Shown here: positions 49,577 through 57,962 of the stretch, in pieces
Layout: the number at the start of each line of letters is the position of its first letter
Numbering within the stretch: the stretch's first letter is position 1
From: Fuerstiella marisgermanici
GTDB taxonomy: Bacteria; Planctomycetota; Planctomycetia; Planctomycetales; Planctomycetaceae
NCBI RefSeq assembly: GCF_001983935.1
Contig: NZ_CP017641.1
Span: 4,402,001 to 4,466,000, forward strand
Direction of reading: 5' to 3'
Length of the DNA: 64,000 nucleotides
Translations under genes and position numbers: made by a program
Notes under the pieces: generated by a model
Told to the model about the DNA's origin: nothing
Seen by the model: only the letters and a program-made list of their open reading frames with translations
The model's database searches: none

Positions 49577-50672
49577 GGCCTGTGATTCCTCCTATTTGCA
49601 TCAGATTGATTGTGAGTGGAAGTTTGCAGCGTTTCCCCGTTTCTGCCTCGACCACTACATGAATGATTATCGGCTCCTCCGTCGAAACGTTGGCGGTCAA
49701 ACCAAGTGTGATCGCGCGGGTCTTCGAAATGTCCGTAATAAGCCAATCCGGCTGATCAAGAATCTCGACGACACGCCACTCTGTGCCATTCAGACTCACA
49801 ATCTGCACAACACTCACTTCAGTGGATCTGTTCTGTGCTTGAGCGGTCGTCGCAGTTCTGGGCTTCGAAATCGCTACCTTTGCCGGCGATAGTCGCACGG
49901 GTGGAACGACGACGCCTTGAACAGGGATTTCAATTTCCGGCCCCGGCGAGCCGTCCGCGAGTTTACTTCGCAGGTTGATCCGCGTGTCGATGTCGCCAAC
50001 GGCAAGGTTCGTCCTGGGCGTGTAACGCAGGACATATTCGCCGCCCCAGTCGGGCCCTTCAAATTCCACGTCCGCTTCACCCGCATTCCACTCCGGCTTC
50101 ACGTCCACCAGATCCATCTGCGGCAAAATCTTTACTTCCACCGTCGGAGACCATGTGTCCTGTACGACTTCGTTGCCGCCCAGCAGATCGATCGACGAAG
50201 GCGACACGTCCAGAACTCGCAACGCCGTCCCACGCAACGGCCATTTCAGCGTCGCACTGCTGCGCCGCGTCGTCTCAGCCGACAACGTAACACTGAATCC
50301 CGATCTGGCGGCTTTCAAATCAGCCACGCTTCGAGTCAAATCAATGACACCACGAACGACGGTTGATCCAGATGCAGGAACGGTGAATTCTGTAGGCGAC
50401 AGATTCGTGCAGTTGCAGGACGCCGAAAAATCAATGACCTTCACCGGCCGACGACTGGTATTGCGAACCGTCAGTTCGAAAGGCAATTCCTTCTGCAGCC
50501 AAACCTCACCCAGATTCAGATCGACAGGCGAGATGTCCAGCACGGGCGCGGGCGGAGTTGCGGCCAACTGTTCGCCCCGCCAATCGATTGAGGCGAGAGC
50601 ACCACCGACAACGGCGAATAAAACAAAAACCGCAGCGGACTTCAAAGTGAATGGTGATTTTAGTAGTGACAC
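49572..50672 (-). CDS. DUF1573-domain membrane-anchored protein
   Basis: 366 aa. Signal anchor (LLKSPFTLKSAAVFVLFAVVGGALA), then a DUF1573 domain (LDISPVDLNLGEVW, ELTVRNTSRRPVKVIDFSASCNC, TEFTVPASGSTVVRGVIDL), the Ig-like fold with CxC-type SCNCT that recurs in planctomycetes and Bacteroidetes, followed by two further Ig-like segments (VEVKILPQMDLVDVKPEW; VSLNGTEWRVVEILDQP). Predicted extracytoplasmic. GTG at 50672 is taken as the start because the signal anchor begins there. First gene of the cassette, ending in the terminator at 49518. Role unknown. Confidence 0.82.
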   Translation of the reverse strand: MSLLKSPFTLKSAAVFVLFAVVGGALASIDWRGEQLAATPPAPVLDISPVDLNLGEVWLQKELPFELTVRNTSRRPVKVIDFSASCNCTNLSPTEFTVPASGSTVVRGVIDLTRSVADLKAARSGFSVTLSAETTRRSSATLKWPLRGTALRVLDVSPSSIDLLGGNEVVQDTWSPTVEVKILPQMDLVDVKPEWNAGEADVEFEGPDWGGEYVLRYTPRTNLAVGDIDTRINLRSKLADGSPGPEIEIPVQGVVVPPVRLSPAKVAISKPRTATTAQAQNRSTEVSVVQIVSLNGTEWRVVEILDQPDWLITDISKTRAITLGLTANVSTEEPIIIHVVVEAETGKRCKLPLTINLMQIGGITGL

Positions 50673-50850
50673 TGACCAGTACTCCCAACACCTGGACCAC
50701 CTGCACAAACACACCATACCCCCCCCCACAACCGTTCAAGCAGAATCTTCTGCATTATCCTCAAAATCGAAAACTAATTCCGCAACCTGAGGTTTTTCCG
50801 GTTTACATTATCAGCGAGCGCCTGTCACCGATCTAACGAAGTTGCTCATC

Positions 50851-52698
50851 ATGCGTCGTCCTGTTGTTGTCACTGTGTGTCTGCTGACCATTCACGTCGC
50901 TCTCTTGGCGTGGAGCGGCTACCGGCACAGCCCGACGATCGACGAACCAGCTCACCTGGCCGCCGGAATCAGTCACTGGCAATTTGGCCGCATGGATTTG
51001 TACAGCGTGAATCCGCCACTGGTCCGCATGGTGGCCGCTCTGCCAGTGATGCCGGCGAAGCCGGAAACACGCTGGGGCGAGTTCCGTCCGGCGCGGCAAA
51101 GACGCGCCGAATTCAACGTGGGCGAAGCGTTCGCAGACGCCAACGGACCTCGCATTTTCTGGCTGGTGACTCTGGCACGCTGGGCCTGCATTCCGTTCAC
51201 TCTGCTGGGCGGTTGGATGTGTTTCCAATGGACACGAGAACTGTTTGGCAACGGCAGCGGATTGGTGGCACTCACACTGTGGTGCTTTTCGCCAACCATC
51301 CTTGGCAACGGTGCTTTGATTACCGCCGACGTACCTGCCGCTGCGTTGTGTGTGACGACCCTGTATTTTTTTTGGCACTGGTTGCGGGTGCCATCGTGGT
51401 CGTCGGCGTTTTTGATGGCGGTGAGTCTGGGGTTGGGGCTGCTGACAAAGTCGTCGCTGATTCTGCTGTGTGGCCTGCTGCCCGTTCTGTGGCTGGTGGT
51501 GCGCGCGGTCGAAAGATGGCAGCCTAGGAAACGTTCTCAGGAGATTTCTGCTCGACAGCCTTCCGAGACCATCGTGACAAACCCGACGGCCTCGGAGGGC
51601 CACTGTACGGAACCACACCCGGCGTCGATGTGGCAACAGGCCGCTCACCTTGCGTTGACGGTTTGTGTGGCGGTTCTGATTCTGAATCTGGGGTACGGGT
51701 TCGAAGGCACGGGCAAGCCAATCGGAGAATTTGCGTTTCGCAGCAAGACATTGGGCGGTCACCCAACCGAAGGACGAAGCTTCACGCCAGGGAACCGTTT
51801 TGAAAATTCGTGGCTGGCTGCCTGCCCGGTTCCGTTTCCCGAAAACTACGTGATTGGCATCGACCGTCAAAAGCTGGACTTCGAAACCGGACTGCGCAGC
51901 TATCTGTTCGGAACGATCAAAAAGGGGGGCGATGGCTGGTGGTGGTTCTATTTGTATGCGGCCGCCGTGAAGGTTCCGCTGGGAACATGGCTGCTGGCAT
52001 TGCTGGCAATCCCTGTTGCGCTGCGGTCGCGGGACCGAGTTTCGCAACTGGTTGTGCTGACTCCGTTGGTGTGCTTTGTAGTGCTGGTTAGCAGCCAGAT
52101 GGGACTGAATTTCTTTCGCTATCTGCTGCCCGCATTTCCGTTCGCTTTCATCTGGGTCAGCCAGGTTTTTTCCACCGACGTGCTGAAGCGATCCCCGAAC
52201 ATGCTGATGGCGGGTGGCCTCGCGTTGACGTGGAGTGTCGTCGCCAGCCTGTTTTACTTTCCTCATTCGCTGGCCTATTTCAACGAACTTGTGGGCGGGC
52301 CGAAGACGGCATATCGGATCATGGCGGACGCCAATCTGGATTGGGGACAGGATTTGATTTACCTGCACGAATGGATTGAGGACCATCCGTCGGCGGCGGG
52401 TTTGGAATTGCGTTACTACGGTCCGGTGACGCCGGCTTTGGCGGGACTTGATGTGGTTGCCCCGTCGTCACGAAACCACCTTCAAACAGCGGGCGACGAA
52501 CAACCCGCAACGCCGAAACGAAAGCCCGAATGGATGGCGATCAGTGTTACCAAACTGGCACATCAGGTGGCTCTGCAACGGCGTTCGGGAAACGATCGCA
52601 CAAGCCAAATGGAATACCTGTACAACCGCGAGCCGGATGCGAGGGTGGGGTTCACGATTCAGCTGTATCGAATCGGTGGCCAGACGCCATCTGACTGA
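50851..52698 (+). CDS. ArnT/PMT-like GT39-type glycosyltransferase
   Basis: Integral membrane glycosyltransferase of the dolichyl/undecaprenyl-phosphate mannosyltransferase fold, 615 aa. Acidic motif TIDEPAHLAAG in the first extracytoplasmic loop, about 10-12 membrane helices (for example VVVTVCLLTIHVALLAW, LWCFSPTILGNGALIT, FVVLVSSQMGLNFFRYLLPAFPF), and a soluble C-terminal segment. Transfers a sugar from a lipid carrier to a protein or lipid on the outer face. Start ATG at 50851. A long minus-strand frame here (50833-52386) is only its shadow. Single gene. Confidence 0.85.
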   Translation: MRRPVVVTVCLLTIHVALLAWSGYRHSPTIDEPAHLAAGISHWQFGRMDLYSVNPPLVRMVAALPVMPAKPETRWGEFRPARQRRAEFNVGEAFADANGPRIFWLVTLARWACIPFTLLGGWMCFQWTRELFGNGSGLVALTLWCFSPTILGNGALITADVPAAALCVTTLYFFWHWLRVPSWSSAFLMAVSLGLGLLTKSSLILLCGLLPVLWLVVRAVERWQPRKRSQEISARQPSETIVTNPTASEGHCTEPHPASMWQQAAHLALTVCVAVLILNLGYGFEGTGKPIGEFAFRSKTLGGHPTEGRSFTPGNRFENSWLAACPVPFPENYVIGIDRQKLDFETGLRSYLFGTIKKGGDGWWWFYLYAAAVKVPLGTWLLALLAIPVALRSRDRVSQLVVLTPLVCFVVLVSSQMGLNFFRYLLPAFPFAFIWVSQVFSTDVLKRSPNMLMAGGLALTWSVVASLFYFPHSLAYFNELVGGPKTAYRIMADANLDWGQDLIYLHEWIEDHPSAAGLELRYYGPVTPALAGLDVVAPSSRNHLQTAGDEQPATPKRKPEWMAISVTKLAHQVALQRRSGNDRTSQMEYLYNREPDARVGFTIQLYRIGGQTPSD

Positions 52699-52820
52699 GG
52701 CCGTTGTCGAACGATGCAGGAGCTGTCAGCCCTTTGTCTATTTCAACAAATCGATTAAGCTGCGGTAGTCCGACACACAAACTTGGTCATCTGCGGAATC
52801 ACACGGATTGAGGTCAAGAA

Positions 52821-53366
52821 ATGCAGGTGGATATTTCTGGTTGCCGACTGCAGTTGCTGCAGGGAGACATAACCGAACAAAACGTTGACGTGATCGTCAA
52901 CGCAGCGAACTCTCAGCTGGCCGGTGGCGGCGGTGTGGATCGAGCGATTCACGACGCAGGTGGACCGTCCATTATGGAAGAAACCGACGTCCTCTACCCC
53001 GACGGCTGCCCCACGGGCAGCGCGGTAGCTTCCGGTGCCGGACTGCTATCGGCGAAGCACGTGTTTCATGCCGTTGGCCCCGTCTGGCGTGGCGGTAAAC
53101 AGGGCGAACCTGTCGCGTTACAGTCGGCGTATCGAAAATGTCTTCAACTGGCTCAGCAACATGATTGCAATAGCATCGCATTTCCAGCTCTTAGCGCAGG
53201 AGCGTTCGGGTACCCGCTGGACCTGGCGGCAAACGTGGCTCTAAAAACGTGTACCGATTTTCAGAAATGGCACAAGGCACCGGCGGAAGTGCGGTTTGTG
53301 TTGTTCAGTGAAGGCGTCTACGGGGCATTTGCCAAGTCGTTGGAAACGCTGATCGAACTGAAGTGA
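52821..53366 (+). CDS. Macro-domain protein (O-acetyl-ADP-ribose deacetylase-like)
   Basis: 181 aa, one macro domain. Motifs QGDITEQNVDVIVNAANSQL, GGGGVDRAIHDAGG, CPTGSAVASGAGLL, HAVGPVW and FPALSAGAFGYPLD match the YmdB/MacroD type, which remove ADP-ribose or deacetylate O-acetyl-ADP-ribose. Cytosolic. No sirtuin or ARTase gene nearby, so no toxin-antitoxin pairing is seen. Converges on the transporter gene 4 nt away. Confidence 0.9.
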   Translation: MQVDISGCRLQLLQGDITEQNVDVIVNAANSQLAGGGGVDRAIHDAGGPSIMEETDVLYPDGCPTGSAVASGAGLLSAKHVFHAVGPVWRGGKQGEPVALQSAYRKCLQLAQQHDCNSIAFPALSAGAFGYPLDLAANVALKTCTDFQKWHKAPAEVRFVLFSEGVYGAFAKSLETLIELK

Positions 53367-53370
53367 CGAA

Positions 53371-55206
53371 CTATGATTGCGGCAGTTCAAACGGCCAGAC
53401 ATACGGCGCGATCAGAATGGTCACCAAGCCGACGATAAGGCTTAATGGCACGCCCAGCCGCAAGTAATCCGACGACCGGTAACCGCCCGGACCGTAGACC
53501 ATCATGTTGGTTTGGTAGCCAAACGGCGTGGCAAAACTTCCGGCCGCTCCCATGATGACCGCGATGATTAGCGGTTTAGCGCTGATGCCAGCGGATTCTG
53601 CAGCCGCCAAAGCAATGGGCAGTACCAGTACCGCCGCTGCCTTGGCGGTGATGAGGTTCGTTAACACGACCGACACCAGAAAGATGATGGACAGCATCAT
53701 CGTGTCGCCGCCACCTGACCACGAGATGAAATCCGTCAGACCATCCGTCACAAAGGTCGCTGCGCCGCTGACTTTCATCGCTTCGCCGATCCCCAGGCCG
53801 GCCGCCATCACCAGAATGACGTTCCAGTCGATCGATCTTCGAGCGTCAGACGGCCGCGTGCAGCGGAAGAAGATCATCAGCATCGCAGCAGGTAGTGCCG
53901 CAAGCAGCGCCGCGTCTTTGATCCCCTTCGCACCAAAGTAAGATGCCGCGACGATGAATGCGGCCATCACCAGGCGAGCCAGCCAGGCCTGTTCATGTCG
54001 CACAGGTGTTGAATCCTGCACTTCGCTGACCAGGAAGAAGTGTCTGGAATTCCGCTGCTGATCAATGAAGCTGGAACTGGCTTCCAGCAGTAATGTGTCG
54101 CCGGGTTGCAGTCGAATATCACCGATCCTGCACTGCAACCGCACGCCATCGCGATTCACCGCAATGATCGCTGCATTATAGTGGCTGCGGAATTTCGATT
54201 CGCGAATCGATTGCCGCAGAAACGGATAGCTGCTGGATACGACGGCTTCGACAAGGCACCGTTGCGAACGTGGCCCGTCCAGTTTGAACAATTGATCCGT
54301 CGCGGGTTTCAATCCGGGAATCTTCTGCACATCAACAACCGATTCGACTACGCCAACGAACACAAGGTGGTCACGCGCCTGCAGCAATGTTTGCGAACTA
54401 ACGGCGGGCAGCACGTGACCATCGCGGTTAATCTCCATCAGATACATGCCCGGCAGATGCCGCAGTCCAGCGTCTTCAATCGTTTTGCCAACCAGGGGGC
54501 TGCGAGCTTCGACCTGCATCTCAACCGTGTACTCACGCGGGTCGTCATTGGCGGTGAAGGCCGGTTGACGTTCAGGCAGCAGACGGCGCGTGCTAAGCGT
54601 TATGAAAGTGACTCCCAACACGACGACCGGAATCCCGACCCACGCCAGTTCAAACATCGTGAGGCTGTCGTCCAACATGCTGTTAATTACGATTGTTGTG
54701 CTGGTGCCAATCAGCGTGCACATGCCGCCCAGAATTGCGGCAAAGCTTAGCGGCATAAACAGGTGGCTGACGGAAATTTGGTGCTTCCGCGACCAGTCGT
54801 TGATGATGGGCATCATCAACGCCACAACAGGCGTGTTGTTTAAGAATGCACTCAGCAATGCAGCAGGGATCATCGTCCGCAGCTGAGCCGACGTGGTCCC
54901 GCCAGGCGTGCCGAGTAATCTCATACCCAGCCATGCAAACGCGCCGGTGCGGTGCAGGCCGTCGGCAACAACGAACAAAACGGCGACAGTCAGCACACCG
55001 GGATTTGCGAATCCGGATAGCCCCAGCGGCACGGTCAAACCGTGTTGAATATCATTTTCGTCTGTCGGTGGATCAAAGGCACCAACCACCAGCAGTATCG
55101 TCAGCCCGGCCAGCAAACACGTGTCAGCTGGCAAGCGGTAGTACATAATGCCGACGATGGCCGCCAGAATCACGCCCAGTGTCAGAGCGATTGGAAACCA
55201 CTCCAT
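53371..55206 (-). CDS. SLC13/DASS-family transporter with TrkA-C domains
   Basis: 611 aa. Ten or more membrane helices split by a central cytoplasmic part of about 200 residues holding two RCK_C/TrkA-C domains (VEARSPLVGKTIEDAGLRHL, GLRHLPGMYLMEINRDG; SYPFLRQSIRESKFRSHYNAAIIAVNRDG, GDIRLQPGDTLLLEAS). Signatures SAFLNNTPVVALMMPI and NMMVYGPGGYRSSDYLRLGVP are those of the sodium:dicarboxylate/sulfate family with TrkA-C (YfbS-like). Substrate may be sulfate or a dicarboxylate; sulfur neighbours make sulfate possible but unproven. Followed by the PAP phosphatase. Confidence 0.88.
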   Translation of the reverse strand: MEWFPIALTLGVILAAIVGIMYYRLPADTCLLAGLTILLVVGAFDPPTDENDIQHGLTVPLGLSGFANPGVLTVAVLFVVADGLHRTGAFAWLGMRLLGTPGGTTSAQLRTMIPAALLSAFLNNTPVVALMMPIINDWSRKHQISVSHLFMPLSFAAILGGMCTLIGTSTTIVINSMLDDSLTMFELAWVGIPVVVLGVTFITLSTRRLLPERQPAFTANDDPREYTVEMQVEARSPLVGKTIEDAGLRHLPGMYLMEINRDGHVLPAVSSQTLLQARDHLVFVGVVESVVDVQKIPGLKPATDQLFKLDGPRSQRCLVEAVVSSSYPFLRQSIRESKFRSHYNAAIIAVNRDGVRLQCRIGDIRLQPGDTLLLEASSSFIDQQRNSRHFFLVSEVQDSTPVRHEQAWLARLVMAAFIVAASYFGAKGIKDAALLAALPAAMLMIFFRCTRPSDARRSIDWNVILVMAAGLGIGEAMKVSGAATFVTDGLTDFISWSGGGDTMMLSIIFLVSVVLTNLITAKAAAVLVLPIALAAAESAGISAKPLIIAVIMGAAGSFATPFGYQTNMMVYGPGGYRSSDYLRLGVPLSLIVGLVTILIAPYVWPFELPQS

Positions 55207-55227
55207 GGGAAGACTTTCGAATTTTAG

Positions 55228-56223
55228 TTACCGAACCGGAGCACTTACTGCGACGGCCGACGTCACGGCATCATGGAATCGCCCATTGGTCACGACCATA
55301 CCTTCGTTTTTCGCTAACGTTGGTCCATGAGAAAATTCAGGGGGCTTCCCATGAATGTCGGTGACCGTGCCTCCTGCTTCTTCAACCACCAGAATCCCGC
55401 CGGCGTGATCCCAGATCTTTTCCTGATAGCCTTTCCGCGTTGGCAGCCGCAGATAGATGTCGGCGTCACCCTTTGCGACGGCGAGATACTTACACTGACT
55501 ATCGATGCGAAACGGTTCGCGAGTGATTCCCAGCTTCGCTGCAATCTGCCCTGACCAATCGTGTGAACTGTGTCCGGATTCGACAGACTCACAGAATCGT
55601 GCATCCGCACTGTCAGCCGTTTCTGTTACCTGAATCTTTTTAGGTTCGGAATCAGGTGCGTCCAAAGCCTGAAGAAAACTGCCTTGCCCCTTCACGGCCC
55701 ATGCCAGCAGACCGCGTTGGCCGTCCGGGTTTGACTCATCGACGGGCATGTTAGGGCAGCCCAGAATGCCCACCTGGATTTGCCCGTCAACAATTAGCGC
55801 CAGCGAAATCGCGTACTGATCTTTTCGCAGAAAGCCCTTCGTGCCGTCGATGGGGTCGAGTGTCCAGAAGCGAGGTCGATATTCCTGAAGTCCGCCACGG
55901 TCGATCCAGTCGCACACTTCAGAGCCATTTGACGCGACTCCAACAGCACCGCATTCCTGAACGATGCGATCCAGAAAAGTAGCGCCGGAGTCTGCTCGAA
56001 GTTCTTCCGCGCCTTCTTCACCGATGACCGGATCGTCGGGAAAGGTTTGCTGCAGTGTGCGGCAGATCAACGCCTGGCTGGCGAAGTCCGCCACCGTGAC
56101 GGGGCTTTTGTCTTTTTTTTCCAGTGAATCGGCAGAAATCGAAGCCTGAACAGACCGACAAACCGCAGCGGCCTGGCGGACCGCATCCAGGCCAGTGTTC
56201 AGTTCAGATTGAAACGAGGACAT
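55228..56223 (-). CDS. 3'(2'),5'-bisphosphate nucleotidase (HAL2/CysQ-like)
   Basis: 331 aa, inositol-monophosphatase superfamily. Metal sites GEEGAEEL, DPIDGTKGFLRKDQYAISL and WDHAGGILVVEEAGG; the GTKGF form is that of PAP phosphatases of the HAL2 group. Dephosphorylates PAP/PAPS, relieving inhibition of sulfotransferases. Start ATG at 56223 (MSSFQSELN). Sits between the transporter and a zinc-ribbon gene on the minus strand. Fits with the PAPS sulfotransferase at 30383. Confidence 0.92.
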   Translation of the reverse strand: MSSFQSELNTGLDAVRQAAAVCRSVQASISADSLEKKDKSPVTVADFASQALICRTLQQTFPDDPVIGEEGAEELRADSGATFLDRIVQECGAVGVASNGSEVCDWIDRGGLQEYRPRFWTLDPIDGTKGFLRKDQYAISLALIVDGQIQVGILGCPNMPVDESNPDGQRGLLAWAVKGQGSFLQALDAPDSEPKKIQVTETADSADARFCESVESGHSSHDWSGQIAAKLGITREPFRIDSQCKYLAVAKGDADIYLRLPTRKGYQEKIWDHAGGILVVEEAGGTVTDIHGKPPEFSHGPTLAKNEGMVVTNGRFHDAVTSAVAVSAPVR

Positions 56224-56240
56224 CAAGTGCTTTCGAACGG

Positions 56241-56552
56241 TTAGAAGACAAACATGCTGAACAACAAAGTGACAATCAGCGCTAGAACGACAATCGGCAA
56301 CCATGGCCGGTTCGCGTTCTTTAACGCGGCTGGGTCAGCGTGCTCCGGAAACTCCCGCGCAACGAAGTCGTCGTAGTCGAAATCGTCGTCCGCATCCGTG
56401 TCGAAGTCGGCATCGTCGTTCCAGCCGCCGTCACTATTCCAGCCGCAGTCGTCGGTTGCCCCACAGGATCGGCACACGCGAGCGCCCACCTTAACGACGG
56501 CGTCGCAATGCGGACAATGAAAAGTCTGGCTGTCTCTGTCGTGAAAGGGCAT
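56241..56552 (-). CDS. Small zinc-ribbon membrane protein
   Basis: 103 aa: ribbon CPHCDAVV...CRSCGATDDCG at the N-terminus, a long Asp-rich linker (DADFDTDADDDFDYDDF) and a C-terminal membrane helix (LPIVVLALIVTLLFSMFVF) ending at the last residue, so a tail-anchored cytosolic ribbon. Not a named family. 17 nt upstream of the PAP phosphatase, likely one operon. Confidence 0.7.
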   Translation of the reverse strand: MPFHDRDSQTFHCPHCDAVVKVGARVCRSCGATDDCGWNSDGGWNDDADFDTDADDDFDYDDFVAREFPEHADPAALKNANRPWLPIVVLALIVTLLFSMFVF

Positions 56553-56780
56553 TTCTTATTTGCGATTCAGGAAAATCCATGGCCACGGGCGAATTCTGCC
56601 GAATGAAGGCCGCTCAGCGATATCCCGATTGCACTTTCATCCCGCAGATTCTGCGAAACGGTTGAAGCCAGTGTTTGCAGATCGTTGCTTTCACTTTCGT
56701 TTCGCCGGGTGCCGATAGGACATGTAACGGTCGTCACAACCCGCAAACGCGCCACAGCAACTTAGGACAGAACGACACCA

Positions 56781-57563
56781 ATGAGTGATCAGCAGAAAAT
56801 TGCAGAACTGGAAGCTCAAGTGCGGCTATTGGACGAGCAGCTCATGCAGGCTCAAAAGCTAAGTTCCGTGGGAGCTCTCGCCAGCAGCATCACTCATGAG
56901 TTTAACAACATCCTGACCACCGTGATCAACTACGCCAAAATGGGCATCCGCCATAAAGATGCGAAAACGCGAGACAAGTCGTTCGATCGCATCTTGGCCG
57001 CCGGCCAACGAGCGACCAAAATCACCACTGGGATGCTGGCGTACGCCCGAAACACGGGCGATCGCTTCGATCCCTGTGAACTCAACAAGCTGCTGGAAGA
57101 CGTCATGGTGCTGGTGCAGAAAGATCTGCAAATGCACCGCATCGGCGTCGACGAAACCATCGAACCCGGCGTGTGGGCGAAGGTGAACAGCAGCCAAATT
57201 CAGCAGATCCTGATCAACCTGATCGTTAATGCGCGACAGGCCATGAAAGAAGGCGGCCGCCTGAAGCTGGTGATTCGTGACAATCCCTCTGAAGGCTGGG
57301 CAGAGATTTCTGTCGGCGATTCCGGGTGCGGCATTCCCAACGACAAGCTTCAGAAAATCTTCGACCCGTTCTTCACCACCAAGAAAGCAGACGCGCGCGG
57401 CCAGGGCGGAACGGGCATTGGCCTGTCGTTGTGCCGTCGAATCATCGAAGCTCACAAAGGCCGCATCCGAGTGGAAAGTGAAGTCGGCAAAGGCACGATG
57501 TTCACTCTGAAGCTGCCTCGAGCGGAATCACCAGCTGGGCTGATCGACACGTCAGCCGCGTGA
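56781..57563 (+). CDS. Soluble histidine kinase
   Basis: 260 aa: short coiled coil (1-26), HisKA with phosphorylatable His39 (SSITHEFNNILT), and HATPase with N box (QILINLIVNARQAM), G1 (GDSGCGIP), F box (FDPFFTTK) and G2 (GGTGIGLSLC). No membrane segment and no sensor domain; the H box form HEFNN is that of NtrB/HPK4-type kinases, which often act with sigma-54 activators. No response regulator gene is adjacent. Divergent from the zinc-ribbon gene. Confidence 0.88.
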   Translation: MSDQQKIAELEAQVRLLDEQLMQAQKLSSVGALASSITHEFNNILTTVINYAKMGIRHKDAKTRDKSFDRILAAGQRATKITTGMLAYARNTGDRFDPCELNKLLEDVMVLVQKDLQMHRIGVDETIEPGVWAKVNSSQIQQILINLIVNARQAMKEGGRLKLVIRDNPSEGWAEISVGDSGCGIPNDKLQKIFDPFFTTKKADARGQGGTGIGLSLCRRIIEAHKGRIRVESEVGKGTMFTLKLPRAESPAGLIDTSAA

Positions 57564-57962
57564 AACGCGCACAGCGCAAGAACAAAACGGCGTGTGCCCA
57601 CGGAACGCCGTGTCTGTGGCGAGGCGAGCTTCGGCATCGTCCGCACTCAGCCAAGCCTGCATCGCAATGCTTCGCGACGGGCTGCTATCAAGCAATTGCC
57701 GGTTGCGCTGATTACACCGGTCCTGCGGCTTCTGCTCAGCCGCAGGCACTAACGCTGTCCGCGTTGCAGGAACGCAACACGAGACTATTGCCCGCAGCAT
57801 CCGCATGTTGCGAATAAGGAACGCGTTTCCGAAGCGGCCTTCCTGAGTCCGGTGCTTCATCCCGGCCGCCCGCGACCTATGGTTTGGCGGGCGATTTGTG
57901 CGCCCAGCACCTGCGCCTCAGACCACGACAGCACGACAGACCAGCAGCCTCGGACCATTTTC
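57564..57962. other. 399-nt gap with two hairpins
   Basis: Between the kinase and asparagine synthase. Holds ACGGCGT/ACGCCGT (57587-57593 with 57605-57611) right after the kinase and a perfect 9-bp hairpin at 57722-57746. No gene seen; open frames are short and of unusual composition. Confidence 0.5.
57722..57746. other. Perfect 9-bp hairpin
   Basis: CCTGCGGCT (57722-57730) and AGCCGCAGG (57738-57746), 7-nt loop. Could be an RNA element or a terminator without T-run; role unknown. Confidence 0.35.

Noticed and set aside
49572-49585. Separate 14-bp palindrome TCACAGGCCTGTGA as an operator
   Set aside because: It overlaps the DUF1573 stop and shares five bases with the terminator arm; no independent evidence of binding.
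50833-52386. Very long minus-strand frame (517 aa) opposite the GT39 gene
   Set aside because: Gln/His/Arg-rich shadow of a clearly recognised plus-strand membrane transferase; no family motif.
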